The position numbers and the translations under genes are program-made. A stretch of DNA of 64,000 nucleotides from Comamonas koreensis (lineage in GTDB: Bacteria > Pseudomonadota > Gammaproteobacteria > Burkholderiales > Burkholderiaceae_C): positions 468,669 through 532,668 of the forward strand of contig NZ_JAJNCT010000009.1 in NCBI RefSeq assembly GCF_021026195.1, written 5' to 3'. Positions 1-8,458 of the stretch are shown one piece after another. The notes under the pieces are model-generated. The model did not search any database. It saw nothing but the letters and a program-made list of their open reading frames with translations, and had not been told where the DNA came from. The number at the start of each line of letters is the position of its first letter. Within the stretch, counting starts at the first letter, position 1.

Positions 1-59
1 TGCGTCGTATCGTCAACATGACAGCGGTTGCCGTTGCAGATGCAAATTTTGCGCGCTGA
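1..59 (+). CDS. C-terminal end of a gene cut by the window edge, possibly a second guanyl ribonuclease
   Basis: An open frame runs in from the left edge and stops with TGA at 57-59. The visible residues begin RRIVN and continue for 13 more. RRIVN is exactly how the ribonuclease gene at 225-635 ends, so this may be the tail of a tandem paralogue with a short extension. Only 18 residues are visible, so the assignment is inference; the frame itself is clear. A hairpin terminator follows at 121-156. Confidence 0.4.
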   Translation, partial: RRIVNMTAVAVADANFAR

Positions 60-120
60 TAGGCGTATTTACAGCGCTATTGGGCGAATGCAGCCTGACC
101 TGAGCCTGTAAAATACTGAG

Positions 121-156
121 AAGCCTGCTCAAATTTTGGGCAGGCTTCTTGCATTT
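121..156 (+). terminator. Rho-independent terminator after the first partial gene
   Basis: AAGCCTGC (121-128) pairs with GCAGGCTT (140-147) around an 11-base loop and is followed by a T-rich run. It separates the left-edge gene from the ribonuclease gene at 225. Confidence 0.75.
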
Positions 157-224
157 TGGGGGGCAATCCGTCACACTGACCGGCTGAACTTGCGGTGACG
201 CCGCAGTTCTGAAAGGTGTTGTTG

Positions 225-635
225 ATGCTCAAAGCATGGGGTTTTCTGGCCCGCTCGTCTGTGAAGGCTGGTGTGCTTGCTGCGGTGATGGCTGTGCTGC
301 CGCCTGGGGTTCAGGCCCGTGGCAGCGGGCCTTCCGCATTCGACGGGCCCGTGGTGGCTGTCGCCGAATTGCCGCCGCAAGGCCGCAAGACCTATGCGCT
401 GATCTTCGAAGGCGGCCCTTTTCCCTATGACAAGGACGGCTCGGTATTTGGTAACCGCGAACGCATACTGCCCAGGCAGCAGCGTGGGTACTACCGGGAA
501 TACACCGTCAAGACACCCGGTTCCCGCGATCGCGGGGCGCGTCGCATTATTTGTGGTGGCCAGGTCGCCACAATGCCCGATACTTGCTACTACACCCAGG
601 ATCACTACAGCAGCTTTCGGCGTATTGTGAATTAG
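225..635 (+). CDS. Secreted guanyl-specific ribonuclease, RNase Sa/barnase family
   Basis: A 136-residue protein. Residues 1-31 form a signal peptide with a basic start, a hydrophobic core and a VQA cleavage site, so the enzyme is exported. The mature part carries the microbial RNase N1/T1 signature seen in Streptomyces RNase Sa: GPFPYDKDG (64-72), NRE (77-79), YREYTV (90-95), RGARRII (103-109) and DHYSSF (126-131). By alignment from memory Glu92 is the catalytic base, His127 the catalytic acid, and Arg103/Arg107 bind phosphate. The family cleaves RNA 3' of guanine through a 2',3'-cyclic phosphate. ATG 225 is chosen because GAAAGG at 211-216 sits 8 bases upstream; an in-frame GTG at 216 is the alternative. 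The barstar gene follows at 771, giving the intracellular inhibitor expected for such an enzyme. Cys110 and Cys121 could form a disulfide. Confidence 0.9.
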   Translation: MLKAWGFLARSSVKAGVLAAVMAVLPPGVQARGSGPSAFDGPVVAVAELPPQGRKTYALIFEGGPFPYDKDGSVFGNRERILPRQQRGYYREYTVKTPGSRDRGARRIICGGQVATMPDTCYYTQDHYSSFRRIVN

Positions 636-770
636 CCAGTCAGATTCCTCCTATGTCGCTTTTCCGCAAGAGATGTCTTGCGCAGAGTGATGTGCTAAGT
701 CAACAATGCCCAATGAGCTCCAGGGATGGGGTGTGGTTTTTAAAAAATGCTAATGGAAAGAGCAACGGAG

Positions 771-1196
771 ATGGACACTCCACTTCGTCAGGTACAAGAT
801 ACATCGCTGCGTTTCGTGCGTCCCAATATCGTGCAGGCCATTCGCGCCTACCGGTTGGAAGACCTGCGTGATGCAGCCCAGAACCTGGGGCAGCACTTTT
901 TGTACGCCAATCTGGCGCACGCTCTGTCCAAGGCCGATGTGCTCGAGCTGATTGGCATGCAGTTTTATTTTCCGTCGCACTATGGCAAGAACTTCGATGC
1001 GCTGTTCGACTGCCTGACCGACCCCTTGCACAAGAGCGGTCCCCAACCCGGCTTTGTCGTGGTGCTGGACCAGATCCCTACGGCCATGAAGTTTGACCGC
1101 GAAGCGCGCGAGCAGCTGCTGGACGTGTTCCGCGATGCCGCAGAGTACTGGGCCGAGCGCAAGGTGCCTTTTCGCTGCTTCTACTCTTTCCTCTGA
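771..1196 (+). CDS. Barstar-family ribonuclease inhibitor
   Basis: A 141-residue cytoplasmic protein whose C-terminal 90 residues match barstar: a helix with YGKNFDALFDCLTD, then a hydrophobic strand (FVVVLDQI) and a final helix-strand. The two aspartates of FDALFD correspond to barstar Asp35 and Asp39, which plug the ribonuclease active site. The N-terminal ~45 residues extend beyond classical barstar (89 aa). Start ATG 771 has GGAAAGAG at 755-762; in-frame ATGs at 747 and 753 are alternatives. A possible separate promoter (TTGCGC 678-683, AACAAT 702-707) lies between the ribonuclease and this gene, which would allow inhibitor synthesis without the toxin. The obvious target is the ribonuclease encoded just upstream. 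Confidence 0.9.
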   Translation: MDTPLRQVQDTSLRFVRPNIVQAIRAYRLEDLRDAAQNLGQHFLYANLAHALSKADVLELIGMQFYFPSHYGKNFDALFDCLTDPLHKSGPQPGFVVVLDQIPTAMKFDREAREQLLDVFRDAAEYWAERKVPFRCFYSFL

Positions 1197-1220
1197 TCGG
1201 CTTGCTGATCTCCAAGAAAA

Positions 1221-1248
1221 AACGCCCGGCTTGCGCCGGGCGTTTTGC
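1221..1248. terminator. Bidirectional terminator between barstar gene and rsmA
   Basis: AACGCCCGGC (1221-1230) and GCCGGGCGTT (1235-1244) make a perfect 10-bp stem with a TTGC loop. There is an A run before and a T run after, so it can serve both the plus-strand barstar gene and the minus-strand rsmA gene. Confidence 0.9.
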
Positions 1249-1280
1249 TTATGGGTTGGGCTGCTTCAATCCCGCAGCGC

Positions 1281-2057
1281 TCAGGCGCCCGTAGGTGCCG
1301 ACAGGCTGGCAGCCGCTTGCTCGTATTCGGCAACCGGTACTTCCTCGGCCCGGCGCTGCAGATCAAAGCTGCCGCTGTAGCCTTTTTCCTCCAGCCATTT
1401 GCCCAGGGTGTTGCGCAAGATCTTGCGGCGCTGGCTGAAGGCCACGCGCACCAGCTCTTCGAGCAGCTTGGCATCGAGCTGGGCGGGTTGCGCGCGCGGG
1501 ACCATGCGCACCACGGCGCTGTCGACCTTGGGGGGCGGGTCAAAGCTCTCGGGCGGCACGAACAGCACGTTCTCCATCGCATAGCGCCACTGCAGCATGA
1601 CGGTGAGGCGGCCGTAGTCCGAAGTGGCTGGTGCGGCCACCATGCGGTCGATCACCTCTTTTTGCAGCATGAAGTGCTGGTCTTCGACCACATCAACCTG
1701 TTCGAGCAGGTGAAACAGGATGGGGCTGGAGATGTTGTAGGGCAGGTTGCCGGCCACGCGCAGCTTGGCCACGCCCAGGCGCTGGGCCAGCGCGCGGAAG
1801 TCCACCTTCAGCACATCGGACTCGACCACATCGAGCTGCGGATGGCTGCGCAGGCGCACGGCCAGGTCACGGTCCAGCTCGATCACGCTGAGCTTGCCCA
1901 GTCGCTCGACCAGCGGCTGGGTCAGCGCCATCAGGCCGGGGCCGATCTCGACCACGGTTTGGCCGGGCTGCGGGTTGATGGCGTCGACAATCGCGTCGAT
2001 GACGGCGCGATCGGTCAGAAAATTCTGGCCAAAGCGCTTGCGGGGAATGTGTTTCAT
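1281..2057 (-). CDS. rsmA: 16S rRNA (adenine1518-N6/adenine1519-N6)-dimethyltransferase
   Basis: RsmA (KsgA) uses S-adenosylmethionine to dimethylate two adjacent adenines in the 3' terminal helix of 16S rRNA late in small-subunit assembly. The 258-residue length is usual. Family marks are FGQNFL (9-14), the SAM-binding VVEIGPG (35-41) and the catalytic NLPYNISSP motif in the middle of the protein. The frame stays open upstream to 2120, but ATG 2057 gives the standard [11 protein letters not shown] beginning. It is the last gene of the lptD-surA-rsmA series, a common proteobacterial order, 119 bp after surA. pdxA and apaGH, often neighbours in enterics, are absent here. Confidence 0.95.
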   Translation of the reverse strand: MKHIPRKRFGQNFLTDRAVIDAIVDAINPQPGQTVVEIGPGLMALTQPLVERLGKLSVIELDRDLAVRLRSHPQLDVVESDVLKVDFRALAQRLGVAKLRVAGNLPYNISSPILFHLLEQVDVVEDQHFMLQKEVIDRMVAAPATSDYGRLTVMLQWRYAMENVLFVPPESFDPPPKVDSAVVRMVPRAQPAQLDAKLLEELVRVAFSQRRKILRNTLGKWLEEKGYSGSFDLQRRAEEVPVAEYEQAAASLSAPTGA

Positions 2058-2176
2058 GCAATGACAAAGCGGTGCGAAAGCACCGCTCTTGGGTTGGCAG
2101 GCCTGGGCCGATGATGACACCGCCGCAGCGCCACAGCGCAGGGCAGGGTCATCGCACGCATCAGGCGGCTGGGCTG

Positions 2177-3601
2177 TTACTGGGGCGGGTCGCGGTATTC
2201 CACATAGGCCCGCGCACGGGCTTCTTGCGCCCAGGTGCTGAAGGCCTGCTCGAGCTTGTTCTCGCGCACGATGGAGCGCACCATGTCACGCTGCTCGCGC
2301 TGGTTGAGCTTGGCTTCGCGGCGCTCGAGCAGCTGGATCAGGTGGATGCCAAAGCGGCTGGCAATGGGCTGGCTGATCTCGCCGGGCTGCAGCGCGTTGA
2401 GTGCTTCTTCGAACTCAGGCACGAACTTGCGCGGGCTGGCCCAGCCCAGATCGCCGCCTTCCTTGGCGCTGCCGTCTTCCGAGTAGCGCTTGGCCAAGTC
2501 TTCAAAGGTGTCCTGCTGGGCGAGCACACGGCGGCGGTAGTCTTGCAGGCGCTCCACGGCCTGGGCTTCGCTCAGTTGGGGGCTGGGGCGCAGCAGGATG
2601 TGGCGTGCGTGGCTCTGGGTGACGATGGCGGGCACTTCACCGCTGGTCTTCTCCAGCACCTTCAGGATGTGGAAGCCCGCGGGCGAGCGCACCGGGCCGG
2701 CAATCGCGCCTTGTGCGGTGGACTGGGTGGCCTTGACGAACAGTTCGGGATAGCGGTCCGCAGGACGCAGTCCCATCGCGCCGCCGCCCTTGCCGTCGGG
2801 CACATCGGAGAACTCGGCCACGGCCGCATTGAAGTCTTCGCCCGCGCGGATCTTGTCGGCCGCCTGCTGGGCCTTGGCCTGCAGCTGCTTGACCTGGTCT
2901 TCGCTGGCGTTTTCCGGCACCGTGATCAGAATATGGCCCAGGTTGAGCTGGGTGGCAGCGCCGGCCAGGCCTGCCTTGGCCTTCTGCTCGCGCAGGTACT
3001 GGTCGATCTCCAGGTCGCTGACGCGTACCTTGGAGTCGACCTCGGCCTCGCGCAGCTTCTGGATCACCAGCTGCTTTTTCAGGTCGGCGCGGAACTGCTC
3101 CTCTGGAATGCCTTCGCTGGCCAGGCGGCGGCGCAGCTCGGGCATGGTCATGCTGTTCTGGCGCGCGACGGACTCTTCGGCCTGTTGCACGGCGAAGTTG
3201 TCCACCGTGATGTTGCGCTCGGCAGCCATCTGCAGCTGGATCTTCTGGCCAATCAGCATCTCCAGTGCCTGGCGGCGCGCGGCCTCAGCCGGCATGTTGT
3301 TGGCCTCGGCCTGGGCACGCAGGCGCTCGTACTGCTGCTGTACCTCGACATTGGTGACCGGCTCGGAATTGACGACCGCGACGATGAAGTCTGCAGAACG
3401 CGGGGCATTGCTGCTGCGCTGGGCCAGCGAGGCAGCGGGGATGGCCACCGAAGGCACAGCCGTCGGGGTGGTCAGGCCTGCGCCTGGTGCCCGCATACCG
3501 GCGGATGCGTTGTCGTTCGTCTTGAAGCCTTGCGCTGCGCTGGCACCAGCGAGCAAAGCCAGGCTGCAGGCCACGCTCAAAGAGAGAATGCGTTGTTTCA
3601 T
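2177..3601 (-). CDS. surA: Periplasmic chaperone and peptidyl-prolyl isomerase SurA
   Basis: A 474-residue exported protein that escorts unfolded outer-membrane beta-barrel proteins to the Bam complex. Residues 1-23 are a signal peptide ending in ASAAQG. The chaperone N-domain follows, then two parvulin/PpiC domains recognisable by LGHILITV...[10 protein letters not shown] and ARHILLRP...[14 protein letters not shown] 3601 gives a proper signal peptide and lies 14 bases after the lptD stop; an upstream TTG that overlaps lptD is less likely. Position directly behind lptD fits, since LptD folding depends on SurA. Confidence 0.95.
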   Translation of the reverse strand: MKQRILSLSVACSLALLAGASAAQGFKTNDNASAGMRAPGAGLTTPTAVPSVAIPAASLAQRSSNAPRSADFIVAVVNSEPVTNVEVQQQYERLRAQAEANNMPAEAARRQALEMLIGQKIQLQMAAERNITVDNFAVQQAEESVARQNSMTMPELRRRLASEGIPEEQFRADLKKQLVIQKLREAEVDSKVRVSDLEIDQYLREQKAKAGLAGAATQLNLGHILITVPENASEDQVKQLQAKAQQAADKIRAGEDFNAAVAEFSDVPDGKGGGAMGLRPADRYPELFVKATQSTAQGAIAGPVRSPAGFHILKVLEKTSGEVPAIVTQSHARHILLRPSPQLSEAQAVERLQDYRRRVLAQQDTFEDLAKRYSEDGSAKEGGDLGWASPRKFVPEFEEALNALQPGEISQPIASRFGIHLIQLLERREAKLNQREQRDMVRSIVRENKLEQAFSTWAQEARARAYVEYRDPPQ

Positions 3602-3615
3602 GGTCAGGGAGTGCT

Positions 3616-6081
3616 TCAATCGTAATTGCTGAAACGGCTAGGTACTGCAGCGCCGTTGCCGCTGGGCAGAGACTGGTAGCCGGGCACGTTTTCGCGCATG
3701 CTGGCCAGCGGATCAGCGCCCAGGGTAAGTTTGGTCAGGCCGGTAAATTCCATCTGGAACAGCAGCTTGGTGTTGGACTGCACCAGCGAGTTCTGCAAGC
3801 GCTGCAGCACAATGCGGCTGCTCCAGCAGCAGCCGGCGTATTCCACACCGACCACAGAGTCCACCAGTTTCTTGTCGCGCATGCTGTAGTTCAGGCGGCC
3901 CACAGTGTACCAGCGGCCTTCGCCCTTGGCTTTTTTGCCCCCGGAGCCGAAGATTTCATTGACGGGCCACTGCCAGCCCAGGTCCATCTGCTCGCTGTTC
4001 TGCGCCTGGTAGCGGTAGGCCAGTGCCAGGGTCTTGTAGTCGCCGGGCTTGTAGCGCGCCTGCATGGTCGAGCGCACCGAGCGTCCGCTGTCCGGGTTGA
4101 ACTGCACCGTGGTGTCAAAGCCCCACTTGGGCGTCCAGTTGATGCCGGCGCCCAGCATGATGTCCGACCAGCGCTCGTTGACCGAATTGGCATTGGGCAT
4201 GACCACCTGCTGGTCCGAGAAACGCAGGCGCTGGGCGATGCCAAAGCGCGCGGCCTCGGCGCCGGTCTCGGCATCAAGAAAGCGCGTAGTAGCGCCCACG
4301 GTCAGCATGTTGTTGTCGGCAATGCGGTCATAGCCGCTGAACGAGTTCGAGCTGAAGATGGTCGCAAAGCTGAAGTCATACGGCGCCGTGTCGTAGACCG
4401 GGATCATGCTCTGGTCGCGGTAGGGCGTATAGGTGTAGAAGGCGCGCGGCTCCAGCGTCTGGATCAGGTTGCGGCCAAACAGGCGCGTCGTGCGCTCAAA
4501 GTTCAACCCGGTGTCCAGGCTGACGGTGGGTACCGTGACGCTGGCGCTGCTGACGGTGGACAGGCCCGAGTTGTCAAAGTTGTAGTGCCGGGTGTTGAGC
4601 ATCAGCTTGGGCGTGATGTAACCCTGCGGCGCAATAAAGGGGCGGCTCAGCTCGGCCTGGATATAGCCCCGGTCGGCATTGGGCTGGTTGAGCAGGCTGG
4701 TGTCGGCACGGAAGCGCGTGGCATCGGCCTCGATCGAGCCCTCCAGGCCCAGCGGCAGGTTCTGTGGCGTGTAGCGGTACTGCAGCTGGGGCATGCGGTC
4801 GTACGGCGGCACGATCGGCGAGAGCGGATCCTGAAGTGTCTGCCACTTCTGCGCACGCAGCAGCAGGCTGTGGTCGTCGCGCGACCAGCTGGCCGAGGCT
4901 TCGCTGTTGAGCAGGCGCTCATTGAGCTTGTAGCTGTTGCCCTGGAAGTCGCGCCAGTAGTCCGAATCGCTCACGCGCTTGGCGTTGATATTCAGCCCCA
5001 GGCCGCCAATGGGCGTATCCAGGCTGCCGGTGTGCATCCACAGCCAGGACCAGCGGTCGCGGTCGCGCAGGCGGTCGCCTGGCATGTAGAGGCCCGCCAG
5101 GGTTCCGCTGTAGGTGGGCTCCAGGTAGCGGAACTCACCGCCCAGCGCCAGGCCACGCTTGACCATGGCCGTGGGCGTGATGGTGGCATCGCGGTTGGGT
5201 GCAATATTCCAGTAGTAAGGCTGGGCGTACGTGAAGCCGCTGTCGCTGTCGAGCGACATGGTGGGCGGCAGCAGGCCTGATTTGCGCTTTTCCGACAAGG
5301 GAAAGCTCATCTTGGGGATGGGAATGATCGGCACGCCCTTGAATTCGAGCACACCATTCTCGGCCACACCGACCTCTTCGAGGTTGTCGATGCTGATTTT
5401 TTCAGCACGGATGATCCAGTCCGGCTGCCAGCTGGCTTCATCGTTGCGCTGGCAGGTGGTGTAGGTGCCGTCATGCACGACCGAGCGCTCGCGGTCGATG
5501 AAATCTACGCGCGATGCCACGCCGTAGCCGTTGTTGGGCAACAGGCGGTAGTTGGCGTCCTTGAAGAAACCCTCGTTCGAATCGAGCTGCATCTGCAGCT
5601 CGGTGCCGTCAAACACGCTGCCCGCACGGTTGATGTGCACATTGCCATCGGCATAGGCGGTGTTGCTGGGCTCGTAAAAGCGCAGGCGGTCGGCACGGAT
5701 CATCGTGTCGGCGCGGCGCAGGCTGGCATTGCCGGTGACGGTGGTCATGTCCGCCGTCTGGCCGGTGAGCTCATCGCCTTCCAAGTAGACGGGCATCTTG
5801 CCACGCTGCTCGGAGCCCAGGCTCTCTTGCAGGCGAGGGCTGGAGCGCAGCACCAGGCCAGCGTCGTCGCCAGCAGCGGGCGCCTGGGCCAGCACCAGTG
5901 CGGGCGAGGCCCAGAGCATGGCCATGCACAGCCGGGCAATGGCCGTGGGGGAAAAGCGGAGTGGGGTGAGGGACAAGGTGCGGGGCGATGTGTTGGTCTT
6001 TGCGCGCGCATGCAGCCCTGCGGCGGCGCCAGCAGGGCGGGGCGAGGCGGGCGCCACATCGGTGAAAGCGTGAATATCCAT
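3616..6081 (-). CDS. lptD: LPS-assembly outer-membrane protein LptD
   Basis: LptD is the beta-barrel through which lipopolysaccharide is inserted into the outer leaflet, together with LptE. The protein has an N-terminal OstA/LptA-like domain (VYLEGDELTGQTADM... YADGNVHINRAG) and a long barrel rich in aromatic alternation. A first cysteine occurs in TTCQRND. The adjacent pair in YAGCCWSS near the C-terminus matches the conserved disulfide-forming cysteines. ATG 6081 gives 821 residues; an in-frame ATG at 6117 would add 12. The hydrophobic signal segment (RLCMAMLWASPALVLAQ) begins unusually far in, about 50 residues from this start, so the true start may lie further downstream at a non-ATG codon. 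Divergent from the amgK-like gene. Confidence 0.92.
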   Translation of the reverse strand: MDIHAFTDVAPASPRPAGAAAGLHARAKTNTSPRTLSLTPLRFSPTAIARLCMAMLWASPALVLAQAPAAGDDAGLVLRSSPRLQESLGSEQRGKMPVYLEGDELTGQTADMTTVTGNASLRRADTMIRADRLRFYEPSNTAYADGNVHINRAGSVFDGTELQMQLDSNEGFFKDANYRLLPNNGYGVASRVDFIDRERSVVHDGTYTTCQRNDEASWQPDWIIRAEKISIDNLEEVGVAENGVLEFKGVPIIPIPKMSFPLSEKRKSGLLPPTMSLDSDSGFTYAQPYYWNIAPNRDATITPTAMVKRGLALGGEFRYLEPTYSGTLAGLYMPGDRLRDRDRWSWLWMHTGSLDTPIGGLGLNINAKRVSDSDYWRDFQGNSYKLNERLLNSEASASWSRDDHSLLLRAQKWQTLQDPLSPIVPPYDRMPQLQYRYTPQNLPLGLEGSIEADATRFRADTSLLNQPNADRGYIQAELSRPFIAPQGYITPKLMLNTRHYNFDNSGLSTVSSASVTVPTVSLDTGLNFERTTRLFGRNLIQTLEPRAFYTYTPYRDQSMIPVYDTAPYDFSFATIFSSNSFSGYDRIADNNMLTVGATTRFLDAETGAEAARFGIAQRLRFSDQQVVMPNANSVNERWSDIMLGAGINWTPKWGFDTTVQFNPDSGRSVRSTMQARYKPGDYKTLALAYRYQAQNSEQMDLGWQWPVNEIFGSGGKKAKGEGRWYTVGRLNYSMRDKKLVDSVVGVEYAGCCWSSRIVLQRLQNSLVQSNTKLLFQMEFTGLTKLTLGADPLASMRENVPGYQSLPSGNGAAVPSRFSNYD

Positions 6082-6166
6082 GGGAAATAGCCACTGGCCT
6101 GTGCATCTGCGGTGCATACATGCACACGGATCGGGATCTGGGGCCCAGCCGGGCGGCAGGGCTTTG

Positions 6167-6172
6167 TAGAAT
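6167..6172 (+). promoter_or_regulatory. Possible -10 element for the amgK-like gene
   Basis: TAGAAT lies 12-17 bases before ATG 6184, so a transcript starting there would have a leader of only a few bases. No convincing -35 box is visible. Confidence 0.3.
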
Positions 6173-6183
6173 CTGCATTATCC

Positions 6184-7350
6184 ATGAGCCATCCTATTTC
6201 CCCCATGTCTGACCCTATTGCTGCAGCTTCTGTAGCACCCCAGCCTGACAGCGCCAAGCAATCTTTACAGGGCGTTACCCCCGTCGCATGGGCCGATGCA
6301 GCCCGGGCCGCGCAGTTCGACCAATGGCTGGCAGCGGTAGCGGCCCGCCATGGCCTGCGGGCCGAGAGCGTTCGCCTGGCCTCGGCCGACGCCAGCTTTC
6401 GCCGTTATTTGCGGGTGGACGACCTGCAGGGTGGCACCCGCATCATCATGGATGCGCCGCCGGACAAGGAAAACAGCGAATCCTTTGTGAAAGTGCAGGC
6501 GTTGCTGGCCGAGGCTGGCCTCAATGCGCCCCAAGTGCTGGACTGGGATGCCGCCCATGGCTTTATGCTGCTGTCCGATCTGGGCACGCAGACGGTGATC
6601 GAGAAGCTGCAGCCGCCCGATTCCCAGGCCGCCTACCAGTGGTACATGCAGGCGGTCGATATCCTGGTCGACTGGCAGAAGGCATCGCGTGAAGGCGTGC
6701 TGCCGGTCTATGACGAGGCCATTCTGCGCCGCGAGCTGCAGCTGTTCCCTGATTGGTACATCGCCCAGCACCGCCAGGTGCAGCTGAGCGATAAGCAGCA
6801 GGTGGTGCTCAAGAACGCCTTTGACGCCATCGTGGCGCAGAACCTGTCGGTGCCGCGCGTCTTTGTGCACCGCGACTTCATGATGCGCAACCTGATGGTG
6901 CCGCCCACTGCTGGCGCGCCGCTGGGCGTGCTCGATTTCCAGGACGCCCTCTACGGCCCCATCACCTATGACATCGCCAGCCTGATGCGCGATGCCTTCA
7001 TCAGCTGGGAAGAGGATTTTGTGGTGGACATCACCATCCGCTACTGGGAAAAGGCGCGCAAGGCGGGCCTGCTGGGTGCCGACAGCCCCTCGGGCTTTGG
7101 CGCGGATTTTGGTGACTTCTACCGTGCGGTCGAATGGATGGGCATCCAGCGCCACCTCAAGGTCGCAGGCATCTTTGCCCGCCTGACCCTGCGCGACGGC
7201 AAGCCGCGCTACCTGGCCGATGCGCCCCGCTTTCTCCACTACATCCGTGCGACGGCCTCGCGCTACCGCGAGCTGGTGCCGCTGATGCGCCTGATCCATG
7301 AGGTCGAAGGCATCGAGGAGCAAGGCGGCTGGATGATGGGCCGGGGCTAA
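6184..7350 (+). CDS. amgK: Aminoglycoside phosphotransferase-fold sugar kinase, probably AmgK (N-acetylmuramate/N-acetylglucosamine 1-kinase)
   Basis: A 388-residue APH-family kinase. It has the Brenner loop VHRDFMMRNLMV (catalytic Asp and metal-binding Asn) and the downstream metal site VLDFQDALYGP. In Pseudomonas and many beta-proteobacteria the protein with this sequence character next to lptD is AmgK, which phosphorylates the anomeric carbon of MurNAc or GlcNAc in the peptidoglycan recycling route that bypasses de novo UDP-MurNAc synthesis. The partner uridylyltransferase gene murU usually follows; here rsmE follows instead. ATG 6184 is preferred; ATG 6205 is an alternative. Identification rests on fold motifs plus location. 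Confidence 0.75.
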   Translation: MSHPISPMSDPIAAASVAPQPDSAKQSLQGVTPVAWADAARAAQFDQWLAAVAARHGLRAESVRLASADASFRRYLRVDDLQGGTRIIMDAPPDKENSESFVKVQALLAEAGLNAPQVLDWDAAHGFMLLSDLGTQTVIEKLQPPDSQAAYQWYMQAVDILVDWQKASREGVLPVYDEAILRRELQLFPDWYIAQHRQVQLSDKQQVVLKNAFDAIVAQNLSVPRVFVHRDFMMRNLMVPPTAGAPLGVLDFQDALYGPITYDIASLMRDAFISWEEDFVVDITIRYWEKARKAGLLGADSPSGFGADFGDFYRAVEWMGIQRHLKVAGIFARLTLRDGKPRYLADAPRFLHYIRATASRYRELVPLMRLIHEVEGIEEQGGWMMGRG

Positions 7351-7403
7351 GGCCCTGACCCGAAGCTCTAGCCCCTAACCGCCATCCACTTTGACCAATC
7401 CCC

Positions 7404-8138
7404 ATGCCCCGTTTTTATTGCCCTGTTGAACTGCGCGTAGGCGCCACCCTGGATCTGCCGCCCGAGGCAGCGCGCCATGTGCAGGTGTTTCGCATGCAGC
7501 CTGGCGAGCACATCACCCTGTTCAACGGCGAGGCGGGCGCAGCTGCCGGCGAATACGACGCCAGCATTGTGCAAATGGGCCGCAGCCATGTGACCGTGCA
7601 GATCGAGGGCCACACGGCCATCGAGCGCGAAGCGGCCCGTGCCGTGCACCTGCTGGCCGGCATTACCGCGGGCGAGCGCATGGAATGGCTGGTGGAGAAG
7701 GCGACCGAGCTGGGCGTGGCCAGCATCACGCCGCTGGAGGCCGAGCGCTCGGTCACCCGCCTCAAGGGCGACCGCGCCACCAAGCGCCAGGAGCGCTGGC
7801 AGGCGATTGCCGCCAGCGCCTGCGAGCAATGTGGCCGCAATCAGGTGCCGCGCATCCATGCACCCCTGGACCTGGCGCAATGGATCAAGGCCGGCGGCCT
7901 GGCCGATGCGCAGCGCCTGGTGCTGTCGCTGGCCGAGGGCACGCAGCCGCTGGCCCAGGCGGTGCAGCAAGCGGGCAGCCAGCCCCTGGTCTTTCTGTCT
8001 GGCCCGGAAGGCGGCCTGTCGCCCGCAGAAGAAGCACTGGCGCGCGGCCACGGCTTTGCGCCCGTCACCCTGGGCCCACGCGTGCTGCGCGCCGAGACGG
8101 CGCCGTTGGCGGCTTTGGGTTATCTGGCCGCGCTTTGA
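7404..8138 (+). CDS. rsmE: 16S rRNA (uracil1498-N3)-methyltransferase
   Basis: RsmE methylates N3 of U1498 in assembled 30S subunits. The 244-residue protein has an N-terminal PUA-like domain (MPRFYCPV...HVQVFRMQPGE) and a SPOUT knotted domain. The latter carries the family signatures ERMEWLVEKATELGV, SERSV-like EAERSVTRLKG, FLSGPEGGLSPAE and the C-terminal LGPRVLRAETAPLAAL knot that binds SAM. Length is normal. It starts 53 bases after the kinase gene, on the same strand and probably in the same transcript. Confidence 0.95.
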   Translation: MPRFYCPVELRVGATLDLPPEAARHVQVFRMQPGEHITLFNGEAGAAAGEYDASIVQMGRSHVTVQIEGHTAIEREAARAVHLLAGITAGERMEWLVEKATELGVASITPLEAERSVTRLKGDRATKRQERWQAIAASACEQCGRNQVPRIHAPLDLAQWIKAGGLADAQRLVLSLAEGTQPLAQAVQQAGSQPLVFLSGPEGGLSPAEEALARGHGFAPVTLGPRVLRAETAPLAALGYLAAL

Positions 8139-8312
8139 TGGCAGCCTGTGTGCTGACCAGGCGCTGAGTCCGCGCTGATGCCACGGCGGCCTCACCTCAG
8201 GCCTGCCACTCTCCCCATACCCTCATTCCCCCAAGCCCAGCACCCTGCATGCCAGTGGTGGCGCTCGCCTGCGCGCCCAGCACCGCACCACGCTGGGGCC
8301 TTTTACATTTTT

Positions 8313-8352
8313 AATTCCCATTGATTGGGAATTGAATTCGCCATTCAATTCC
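8313..8352. promoter_or_regulatory. Overlapping palindromes, candidate operator for the IclR regulator
   Basis: Two inverted repeats overlap. AATTCCCA (8313-8320) faces TGGGAATT (8326-8333), and GGAATTGAA (8328-8336) faces TTCAATTCC (8344-8352). TGGGAATTG recurs at 8447-8455, just before the regulator start. The surrounding ~320-base gap (8139-8458) is otherwise non-coding; its first half shows nothing I can assign. IclR-family proteins often bind such sites next to their own gene; that role is inference. Confidence 0.5.
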
Positions 8353-8458
8353 GACCTAGGGTTTGCGCTAGGTGCTTATTCAAAGAGCAATTCGACAATT
8401 CTGGCATTGATCTTGCAAGATCTTCATTGTCACTAGTCCCGAGGAATGGGAATTGCAA

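Noticed and set aside
2072..3625. Long plus-strand open frame of 517 codons opposite rsmA and surA
   Set aside because: It mirrors real minus-strand genes; composition is the His/Gly/Leu-rich pattern of a GC-rich shadow frame and there is no ribosome binding site or family motif.
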